From Balneolaceae bacterium (GTDB lineage: Bacteria; Bacteroidota; Rhodothermia; Balneolales; Balneolaceae), in assembly GCA_007123785.1 (NCBI GenBank), contig SLGL01000480.1, forward strand, positions 1-33,312: 33,312 nt of DNA, in the 5' to 3' direction. The position numbers and the translations under genes are program-made. This document shows, piece after piece, positions 24,056 through 30,477 of the stretch. Under the pieces are notes generated by a model. It saw only the letters and a list, made by a program, of their open reading frames with translations, did no database searches and was not told the origin of the DNA. The first letter of the stretch is position 1, and each line of letters begins with the position of its first letter.

Positions 24056-24625
24056 ATGAATCGTTCATTCGTTTACCTTATCCCCTTTGTCTTACTGTTT
24101 TTTGCCGCATGTGGTGAAACTGAACAAGAACAGGCTCAACAGGAACAGCGCCAGCAACAGATGCAGATGCAGATGATTGAAACCACCCCGGAATTTACCG
24201 GACAGATGGCCACAATCCTGGAACACTATTTTGATCTGAAAAACGCACTGGTTGAATCGGATGCGGAACAAGCCAAGATGTATGCTGAAACCTTTAAAAA
24301 CGAGGCGGATGGTGTTGATGCATCCAGCTTGAATGAAGAGACACAGGCGATATGGATTTCCTTCAGCGAAGTAATTGTTAACAGCAGCAGTGAACTAATC
24401 AGCCAGGATGATGTAGACGATCAGCGCTATCATTTTGAGTATATATCCGATGCGATGATCGATATGGTGGACACCTTCCGCCCCGTTGGATACGAGGTGT
24501 ATCATCAGAGCTGCCCGATGGTGCGTGATGGTTCTGCTGACTGGCTGAGTCGCGAAGAAGATATCCGCAATCCTTACCACGGAGACCGAATGATGAGGTG
24601 TGGTGAAGTGATCAGGCAGATTTAA
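24056..24625 (+). CDS. DUF3347 lipoprotein, probable copper/metal binding
   Basis: 189 residues. Lipoprotein signal with lipobox FAAC (Cys19), then a Gln-rich linker with EQEQAQQEQRQQQMQMQMQM-like composition. The DUF3347 domain follows (about 45-189): LEHYFDLKNALVESDAEQAK and a C-terminal cluster with His150, Cys153, Met155, His175, Met179/Met180 and Cys182 in the blocks VYHQSCPM, NPYHGDRMMRCGEV. This cluster resembles the one in DUF3347 tails of CusB/CzcB-type adaptors and is a good candidate for copper binding in the periplasm (inference from residues). No efflux pump is adjacent. Its stop overlaps the opposing pap gene by 14 bp. Confidence 0.85.
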   Translation: MNRSFVYLIPFVLLFFAACGETEQEQAQQEQRQQQMQMQMIETTPEFTGQMATILEHYFDLKNALVESDAEQAKMYAETFKNEADGVDASSLNEETQAIWISFSEVIVNSSSELISQDDVDDQRYHFEYISDAMIDMVDTFRPVGYEVYHQSCPMVRDGSADWLSREEDIRNPYHGDRMMRCGEVIRQI

Positions 24626-26102
24626 GCGCTTCTTCCAGCTTATCCCGGATGATTCTCAGCACGGAGATCCGAGCGTGATTTTTGTCATCAGCGGCGATAA
24701 TGTTCCAGGGGGCATACTCCGTGCCGGTTTTGGCAACCATATCGTGAACAGCGTCTTTGTAAAGTTCATGCTTGTCGCGGTTGCGCCAATCATCTTCAGT
24801 TAATTTGTGCTTTTTATAATCTGTTATTTCACGCTCTTTGAATCGTCTTAACTGTTCATCAGAACTGATATGCAGCCAGAATTTCTGAACGATCGTTCCA
24901 TGTTCGGTTAACTGCTGTTCAAACTCAATGATTTCGCTGTAGGCCCGGCCCCACTCCGCTTCTGTGGCAAATCCCTCTACCCGCTCCACAAGTACACGTC
25001 CATACCAGGAGCGGTCGTATATCGTAATTTTACCATCCCGCGGAATATGCCGCCAGAACCTCCACAGGTAGTGGTGTTCTTTCTCTTCATCGGTGGGAGC
25101 GGCTATCTGAATAACACGGTAAAGTTTAGCGTCCATCGCCTGAATCAGCCGGCGTATGACTCCTCCTTTCCCCGCCGCATCCCATCCTTCAAACACAAAA
25201 ACTGAAGAGATCCCGTTCCGGTAGCATTGCCAGGCCAGGTAATCGATTTCCAGTTTTAATTCATCAAATTCTGAAGAGTAGACGTCCTGTTCAATAGCCT
25301 GCGTTAAATCAATCCGGTCGAGAATGTTTTTTGGCTTGAGGGCAGATTGTGACTGGATATTTTTTCCTGCTGAACTCTCATTTTCACCGCCGTTATATTT
25401 GAGTGCCATATTCATTTTTTGCAGCAAAATTTCCATCACAGCAAGGTCCCGATATCGATCCTGCGAAGCGTCTAACACGTGCCAGGGTACGTCGGCAGTG
25501 TCGGTTTTTCGAATGGCGCGCTCGCTCGCTGTTTTATAATCATCATATTGGTCGTGGTGTTTCCAGTCCTCTTCAGTGACCCTCCACTGGGTACGTTCAT
25601 TTTTTTCCAGCACCCGGAGACGTTTTTTCTGCTCTTTTTTAGAAATATGGAACCAAAATTTTGCAATCAGCATCCCGTCTTTGGCAAGCATCTGTTCATG
25701 AATAAGAATGCGGTGTAATTCCGAATCGTATTCGGCATCCTTAATACCATCTTGAACACGTTTGAGAATGGAACTACGATACCATGAACCGATGAAAATA
25801 CCCACCTGTTTTTTTGACGGCAGTTTTCGCCAGTACCGCCAGTAGAAAGGGCGGCGTTTCTGTTCGTCCGATTCAACCCGAAACACATTTGTTTCGATAT
25901 ATCGGGTGTCCAACCAGCTATTGAGCCGGTTTACGACTTCACCTTTTCCGGCACCCTCTACTCCGGACAGAATAATAAGCAGCGGAATCCCGGCTTTCTG
26001 AAGTGCAAACTGAGCCTGTAATAGTTCAAACCGGAGCTCCGGAAGCCTTTTCTTGTATTGTGACTTGCTGATTTTAGCACCGGATTCCACAATTTCGAAC
26101 AT
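24612..26102 (-). CDS. pap: Polyphosphate:AMP phosphotransferase (two-domain PPK2 class II)
   Basis: 496 residues with two fused PPK2-type P-loop kinase domains. Domain 1 has LSGVEGAGKGE (Walker A, Lys53), RRPFYWRYWRKLP and GIFIGSWYRSSI. Domain 2, after a polar linker (about 238-265), has FEGWDAAGKGGVIRRL (Lys312), HHYLWRFWRHIPRDGKITIY followed by DRSWYGRVLVERVEGF. Domain 2 retains the full DRSWYGR motif, while domain 1 has GSWYRSS, so catalysis is expected mainly in the C-terminal half, as in known two-domain PAPs. The reaction uses polyphosphate to phosphorylate AMP to ADP in the cytoplasm. The gene is complete; it overlaps the convergent DUF3347 gene by 14 bp at the 3' ends. Confidence 0.93.
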   Translation of the reverse strand: MFEIVESGAKISKSQYKKRLPELRFELLQAQFALQKAGIPLLIILSGVEGAGKGEVVNRLNSWLDTRYIETNVFRVESDEQKRRPFYWRYWRKLPSKKQVGIFIGSWYRSSILKRVQDGIKDAEYDSELHRILIHEQMLAKDGMLIAKFWFHISKKEQKKRLRVLEKNERTQWRVTEEDWKHHDQYDDYKTASERAIRKTDTADVPWHVLDASQDRYRDLAVMEILLQKMNMALKYNGGENESSAGKNIQSQSALKPKNILDRIDLTQAIEQDVYSSEFDELKLEIDYLAWQCYRNGISSVFVFEGWDAAGKGGVIRRLIQAMDAKLYRVIQIAAPTDEEKEHHYLWRFWRHIPRDGKITIYDRSWYGRVLVERVEGFATEAEWGRAYSEIIEFEQQLTEHGTIVQKFWLHISSDEQLRRFKEREITDYKKHKLTEDDWRNRDKHELYKDAVHDMVAKTGTEYAPWNIIAADDKNHARISVLRIIRDKLEEALKSA

Positions 26103-26187
26103 AAGAAGCTCATTTAGCCTGATGAAAACAGGCAGATTGAAGTTTTCACATCAGTATAAAATCTGCTGATGTCAATTGCTATCTTGT

Positions 26188-26568
26188 TTACTCCACAATC
26201 TCCAGCACTTTCGTTTGAGTAAATTCCTGCCCGAACATATCACGGGAATGAATTTCCAGTTTATTGATACCTGTGCTAAGCCCTTCCGGGAGATCGGCCC
26301 GCCAGATGTGGGTGGTCTGGATGGGCTGAATCCAACCGAGAAATTTATCGTCATACTCTTCCCTCATTCTTTCAAAGAAGGTAGAAATTGCCAGATCAAG
26401 CTGGTTAGAGACCATCACTCCGGGAATTCCGGGGTCGCCGTCATCAAGCTGGCCTGTTTGATTGAGGTCTTCATATACATAACCTTGTACATAATTTTGG
26501 GATAAAACTTCATCAGAAAAGTAAAACAGGAATACTAAGGCGAAAACAACGGATAAAACAGACTTCAT
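26188..26568 (-). pseudogene. Small secreted protein joining the N- and C-terminal domains of a metallophosphoesterase; probable deletion remnant
   Basis: 126 codons, an open frame with a good signal peptide (1-24, ending VLSQ). Residues 26-56 (YVQGYVYEDLNQTGQLDDGD, PGIPGVMVSNQLDLA) look like the N-terminal beta domain that precedes calcineurin-like phosphoesterases (MetallophosN type). Residues about 60-125 (FFERMREEYDDKFLGW, TTHIWRADLPEGLSTGINKL, then EIHSRDMFGQ) look like the C-terminal domain of the same enzymes (MetallophosC type). The catalytic domain with its metal-binding Asp/His/Asn residues, which should lie between, is missing; the join falls near residue 58-60 (about 26391). The frame is kept, so a stable product is possible. 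I identify these domains by eye, not by search. Confidence 0.6.
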
Positions 26569-26887
26569 ATGAAATCTGATTTAAAAAATAATATGTTTGA
26601 GATTTGAGGGTGAAAATTTGCAACACTCAGAGGCGGAAATCAAGATTAAAATTATGTCTTTAAAGGATTATAATTCTGTTAATTATGACAACTGAAACGA
26701 TTCCGACTCTGTATAAAAAGAACTTTCATCGTTGGTTCTCAAAATTTTTCATGGATAATATTCAACTGAAACCTATATTAGTGTAAACAACCTGGTTAAA
26801 AAGCAGTACGGGCTGGTGAAGAGGTAATTTTGATTTCCAGTGCCTTTTTCTTTCTTCAAAAAAAACGATCATTCTATCAAAAGTTCT
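26569..26887. other. 319-bp divergent intergenic region
   Basis: Between the phosphoesterase remnant (minus) and the GHAMG hydrolase (plus). AT-rich, no gene seen. TAATTTTG at 26825-26832 fits the TAnnTTTG -7 box and lies 55 bp before the chosen hydrolase start; no TTG at the right distance was found, so the promoter is only tentative. Confidence 0.45.
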
Positions 26888-27724
26888 ATGAAAAATTATA
26901 CTCTGGCAGTTTCTGTCCTCTTCTTTTTATTTTTAAGTGCCTGTACCACGATCGAAATCACCGAGCGCGATGCATTTGATGCCTACCGCACCGTTACACC
27001 CGAAACCTTCAATATTGATCCGTACCAGCTGCATGATGTCAACCTTCAGTCGGAAGATGGCACTGAAATTGATGCGTGGTTTCTGGAGCGCGATGATGCC
27101 AATGCGACTGTCATCTATTACGGTGGTACCGGTTTTTTAATGGTGACCTCACGCACGCTTATTGAGGCGTACCGAAATGTGCCTGTTAATATTTTGCTAC
27201 TCGATTACAGAGGATATGGGCGAAGCAGCGGAACTCCAACGGTTGAGGGGTTAAAAACCGATGCACGGGTTGCATACAGTTATGCCAGAAGCGCCGCCCC
27301 TTCCCCGCAGGAAACCATTTTTGTGCACGGCCATGCGATGGGAACCTTCCTCGCCGCAATGATTGCCGAAGAGGAAGAAGTTGCCGGATATATTCTGGAA
27401 AGCCCGATTACCGAGGTAAATCGCTGGACCCGCCGCCTGGTGCCGTGGATCGCCCGTCCCTTTGTTCGTTTCCGCATCGATCAGCCCATTCAGGATCAGA
27501 ATAATTTGGTACGTGTGGAGCGTATCAACCTTCCTGTATTGATTATGGGCGGTGCGTTTGATGATGTAACACCTTTCCGAATGGCCGAAGAGCTGTACGA
27601 GGCATCCGCCTCCACCCAAAAGCGCCTCGTTGAAATTGCCGGTGCCAAACACACCGATCTGCCACGTTATCGTCAATACCGCGATGTTCTTGTTGATTTC
27701 TACGCCAGGGTTGGGCTGGATTAA
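26888..27724 (+). CDS. Alpha/beta-hydrolase-fold lipoprotein with Ala at the nucleophile position
   Basis: 278 residues from the ATG at 26888, which places a proper lipoprotein signal at the N-terminus (lipobox LSAC, Cys19). The upstream ATG at 26840 would add 16 polar residues and lies within 10 bp of a possible -7 box. The fold is clear: YYGGTGFLM (oxyanion region), LLLDYRGYGRSSGTP, then VHGHAMGTFLAAM, where GxSxG is expected but Ala150 replaces Ser (codon GCG at 27335-27337). The acid (GGAFDDVTP, Asp225/226) and base (GAKHTDLP, His255) are kept. It resembles BEM46/YfhR-type hydrolases. Without the serine it should not work as an ester hydrolase. A second hydrolase follows after 171 bp. Confidence 0.85.
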   Translation: MKNYTLAVSVLFFLFLSACTTIEITERDAFDAYRTVTPETFNIDPYQLHDVNLQSEDGTEIDAWFLERDDANATVIYYGGTGFLMVTSRTLIEAYRNVPVNILLLDYRGYGRSSGTPTVEGLKTDARVAYSYARSAAPSPQETIFVHGHAMGTFLAAMIAEEEEVAGYILESPITEVNRWTRRLVPWIARPFVRFRIDQPIQDQNNLVRVERINLPVLIMGGAFDDVTPFRMAEELYEASASTQKRLVEIAGAKHTDLPRYRQYRDVLVDFYARVGLD

Positions 27725-27741
27725 TTTTTCTTTCGTGACCT

Positions 27742-27800
27742 CATCGGATGAGTCTTTCTGGATTTAATTATTCTATTTTTTCTAAAAAACTCATCCGATG
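27742..27800. repeat. 12-bp inverted repeat between the two hydrolase genes
   Basis: CATCGGATGAGT (27742-27753) pairs perfectly with ACTCATCCGATG (27789-27800) across 35 AT-rich bases containing TTTTTT. The position just after the first hydrolase stop suggests a long-loop terminator or a processing site. The T-run lies in the loop rather than after the stem, so it is not a textbook terminator. Confidence 0.5.
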
Positions 27801-27895
27801 TTTAACTGTTTAAATCTGCACTGGGAACAATCCAAATTACAAGCACTGTTTCAACATGATATAATCCGGATATTCATTTCAAAAAATTCAGACCT

Positions 27896-29176
27896 TTGAA
27901 AGTATTGAAAATCATCGGATTGACTCTTCTTTATTTCCTGACAGGTGCTTTACTATTTGCACTTTTAACGGGATTGCTTTGGATAACAAATGGCTACCTT
28001 CACGGCTACCCGGCTTTTGGAATTACACTTGCGGCGGGAGTTGGTCTGGCATTGATAGTAGCAAGAAGGGAACTGAGCTTAATCGGGAAAATGCTGCGAA
28101 TTGCTCCAGTAATGATAGCGTTTCTGTTTGCGGCCTGGTCAATGGTACCGCTTAAACAGTTTGATTTTCCCATTGACCCGGATGATCCCCGCTTCGAAAT
28201 GTGGGATTTGGAGGGTGACCGTACTGTTTCCGTTTCTCAGCACCTTCCGCCTGAGAATACAGAGCCGAGGGAGGAGACTATTCTGTTTATACATGGTGGC
28301 CCGGGTGCATATGTGCGCGACTTTGACCGTGACTTTATTTCCGGATTTTCTGATGAAGGATTTCGGGTGGTTATTTATGACCAGGTGGGTGCCGGCCGTT
28401 CACCCACTGTAGACCTTTCCGAATATTCACACCAGGGAAATGTGGACGATCTTATGGAAGTAATTAAAAAGGTTGATACTCCTGTCATTTTATTTGGCCA
28501 GTCGTATGGAGCAGCTTTGGCTACATCATTTATGGCTGACTATGGAGAACTTTTTGATGTTCGCCAAATCATATTTACCGAACCAGGTCCGCTGCCGGGT
28601 GCAGATATAGATTCAGACCATCCTCACTTTAAAAAGAAAACAACTAAAGCTGAGAATGTGGACGGGCTGGAATTCCATGAAGTCATCCGTTCTCCAAGAC
28701 TTCTGCTATCCATGATACTTCCAAGCGACAATCGATTCGTGGGGCAGAAAGAGGTTTTATATTCATTTGGGCCCGATCTTCAGAAAAAAGCAGTCAGTAA
28801 TTCCTATTGCAGGGAACATGAAGATCAGCTTCTTGAATTTGAACACCTTCCTGTAAATCTTTTAGCTACCATGATTATTCGGGAAACTTTCATGGAAGCG
28901 GAAAAGCCCGATCTTCGTGAACTTGGCATACCTGTGCTGCTGCTTCTTGGTGAATGCAGCTATGTTCCGCGCGGATTTGCGATGGAGTATTTCGAGCATT
29001 ATTCCATCAGCCGAAGTCATCTTATCCGCAATGTCGGGCACATACTCTGGACAACACCTGAGGGGCGATCCACCTCTCACAAAGCCATCATGAGCTTTAT
29101 TGATGAAGACGAATTGCCCTTGGAAAACAAACCCACCTATGAAACCCGAATTCAATTTATTGAAGAGGGGTTATGA
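27896..29176 (+). CDS. Alpha/beta hydrolase, proline-iminopeptidase-like, with N-terminal membrane region
   Basis: 426 residues starting at a TTG codon; the next ATG would remove the membrane helices, so TTG is the most likely start, although no ribosome site is seen. Hydrophobic segments occur at about 5-31, 38-56 and 68-86, then a soluble hydrolase domain: FIHGGPGAYVRDFDRDF (HGGPG motif typical of prolyl iminopeptidases), VIYDQVGAGRSPTVDLSEY, FGQSYGAALATSF with nucleophile Ser203, LLLLGECSYVP with Glu353 in the acid position, and NVGHILW with His382. The catalytic triad is complete, unlike its upstream neighbour. The substrate could be a peptide or small ester; HGGPG suggests N-terminal proline peptides but is not decisive. 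The protein is anchored in the inner membrane. Confidence 0.8.
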   Translation: MKVLKIIGLTLLYFLTGALLFALLTGLLWITNGYLHGYPAFGITLAAGVGLALIVARRELSLIGKMLRIAPVMIAFLFAAWSMVPLKQFDFPIDPDDPRFEMWDLEGDRTVSVSQHLPPENTEPREETILFIHGGPGAYVRDFDRDFISGFSDEGFRVVIYDQVGAGRSPTVDLSEYSHQGNVDDLMEVIKKVDTPVILFGQSYGAALATSFMADYGELFDVRQIIFTEPGPLPGADIDSDHPHFKKKTTKAENVDGLEFHEVIRSPRLLLSMILPSDNRFVGQKEVLYSFGPDLQKKAVSNSYCREHEDQLLEFEHLPVNLLATMIIRETFMEAEKPDLRELGIPVLLLLGECSYVPRGFAMEYFEHYSISRSHLIRNVGHILWTTPEGRSTSHKAIMSFIDEDELPLENKPTYETRIQFIEEGL

Positions 29177-29384
29177 TAGATGGCCAAGAAACAGGTTCCG
29201 CACATTCCCTTGATGTTTTGTGAGATCATCTGGCTAACGCCATCTCTCTTTATTCACAATGAAATTGTTAAAATTATTCGATTTATTTTCATGTAGAGAT
29301 GCTCCTCTGCCAGTAAAACACTGATTGCATGTTTATCAGCCTGGTTCATTTGTGACAGATTTAATAAAAAAACTAAAAATAATC

Positions 29385-29414
29385 TTGACCAGTATATCAT
29401 GAACTGTGTATATT
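29385..29414 (+). promoter_or_regulatory. Sigma70-like promoter of the Rrf2 gene
   Basis: TTGACC (29385-29390), an 18-bp spacer and TATATT (29409-29414) lie 50-80 bp before the Rrf2 start. The -10 box runs into the left arm of the 29411-29434 inverted repeat, which is the arrangement expected for autorepression. Whether this lineage uses such a classical promoter is uncertain. Confidence 0.45.
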
Positions 29415-29434
29415 AAGATAAAATAGTCTTAATA
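29411..29434. promoter_or_regulatory. Perfect 8+8 bp inverted repeat, likely Rrf2-type operator
   Basis: TATTAAGA (29411-29418), an 8-bp spacer and TCTTAATA (29427-29434) form a perfect dyad 29 bp before the Rrf2 ATG and over its putative -10 box. AAGA...TCTT dyads of about this size are usual for NsrR/IscR-like Rrf2 regulators. A related site with the same spacing is at 29933-29954. Confidence 0.65.
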
Positions 29435-29463
29435 CCATTAGTTCTGATTTCAAATTCACCCTC

Positions 29464-29916
29464 ATGCTCTTATCAAAATCGTGTATTTACGCACTCAGGG
29501 CTTCTGTGCTGATTGCATCCAAAAAAAACGATGGTTTCATTACCATTCGCGAGCTGAGTGATGAGTTGAATATCTCGTTTCACTTTTTGACCAAGGTATT
29601 GCAGGAGTTGACTAAAGCAGAACTTCTGGAATCGTATAAGGGCCCGAATGGCGGGGTAAAACTGGCCAGGCCGGCAAACAAAATTACATTCATGGATGTC
29701 GTCGAATCTATCGATGGCGATTATATGATTAATGAATGTGTGCTTGGTTTACCCGGATGCGGAGTTATGAAACCCTGTGCGCTTCATGATCAGTGGTCAG
29801 TTTTAAAAACAGATATCATCAATATGATGAATGAGTACAATCTGGAAGCGATCGCAAAAAACAGGGAATTGCAGCGATCCTTTGAGAGGAAAAGTGCTCA
29901 ATTCGCAAATTTGTAA
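29464..29916 (+). CDS. Rrf2 family Fe-S cluster transcriptional regulator (NsrR/IscR-like)
   Basis: 150 residues. An N-terminal winged helix-turn-helix (about 1-75) contains MLLSKSCIYALRASVLIAS, TIRELSDELNISFHFLTKVL and GPNGGVKLARP. The sensor part has three cysteines, Cys92, Cys99 and Cys105, in INECVLGLPGCGVMKPCALH, matching the three-Cys ligand set of Rrf2 proteins that bind a [2Fe-2S] or [4Fe-4S] cluster. By family knowledge such proteins sense NO, redox state or iron. Its place directly before a cytochrome c-nosZ operon, and the dyads before both genes, argue for control of N2O respiration in answer to NO or anaerobiosis (inference). NsrR and IscR cannot be told apart from this sequence, so no symbol is given. 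Confidence 0.92.
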   Translation: MLLSKSCIYALRASVLIASKKNDGFITIRELSDELNISFHFLTKVLQELTKAELLESYKGPNGGVKLARPANKITFMDVVESIDGDYMINECVLGLPGCGVMKPCALHDQWSVLKTDIINMMNEYNLEAIAKNRELQRSFERKSAQFANL

Positions 29917-29932
29917 CCTTTTTTTGAATTAT

Positions 29933-29954
29933 TTGAAGACATAATACTCTTAAA
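29933..29954. promoter_or_regulatory. Second AAGA-N8-TCTT dyad, before the nos cytochrome gene
   Basis: TTGAAGA (29933-29939), 8 bp, TCTTAAA (29948-29954): six of seven arm positions pair. The inner AAGA/TCTT half-sites and the spacer length equal those of the 29411-29434 dyad. It ends 10 bp before the cytochrome ATG, so binding here would block transcription or early elongation of the nos operon. Confidence 0.5.
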
Positions 29955-29964
29955 TCTAATTACT

Positions 29965-30444
29965 ATGACATCTATTAAAAACCTACTCACAACATTCATT
30001 TTTTTAGTTCTGGCTTTTTCTCTAACTGCCTGCGGAGGGGAAGAGAGAGCTGACAGAGCCAGCCAGCCTGACACCCAGGAGGAAGGGTTAACAGAATTTG
30101 AACTGGAACACGGAATTGGCCCTATTACTGAAAGAATAACTCTGGATGATGAACTGGACCCTGAAAAAATTGAAAAAGGACGGAATATCTACGAGATGAA
30201 ATGTGAAATGTGTCACAATATGCAGGGGCGTATGGTAGGTCCACCGCTAGCGGGTGTTACTGAAACCCGTACTCCTGAATTTATAATGAACTTCATTCTG
30301 AACCCGCGGGAAAATATTGACAGACATCCTATCGGTCAGGCTCTACTGCGTGAATATTTAACACAAATGCCCTATCAAAATGTAAGTGAAGAAGATGCAA
30401 GAGCACTTGTTGAATTTATGCGAGACTATGATGCAAACCTTTAA
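29965..30444 (+). CDS. Monoheme cytochrome c lipoprotein of the nos cluster
   Basis: 159 residues. Lipoprotein signal with lipobox LTAC (Cys23), then an acidic linker (about 24-65) and a class I cytochrome c domain: GRNIYEMKCEMCHNMQGR with heme site Cys80-x-x-Cys83-His84, GPPLAGV, and axial ligand Met135 in YLTQMPYQNV, ending DARALVEFMRDYD. It should sit in the periplasm tethered to a membrane. It lies 33 bp before nosZ in the same direction; small cytochromes in this place of clade II nos clusters are thought to pass electrons to NosZ. An operator-like dyad lies just upstream. Electron donor role is inference from context. Confidence 0.92.
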   Translation: MTSIKNLLTTFIFLVLAFSLTACGGEERADRASQPDTQEEGLTEFELEHGIGPITERITLDDELDPEKIEKGRNIYEMKCEMCHNMQGRMVGPPLAGVTETRTPEFIMNFILNPRENIDRHPIGQALLREYLTQMPYQNVSEEDARALVEFMRDYDANL

Positions 30445-30477
30445 TGAATAACATCCAAACCACTAAAAACCAATACA

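Noticed and set aside
29178..29245. AGATGGC ... GCCATCT inverted repeat after the second hydrolase
   Set aside because: Seven-bp arms with a 54-bp spacer can occur by chance in AT-rich DNA; no T-run or copy elsewhere.
29349..29366. TTTGTGACAGATTTAATAAA as a Crp/Fnr site for the nos cluster
   Set aside because: Only the TGTGA half is recognisable; there is no matching TCACA half at the proper distance.
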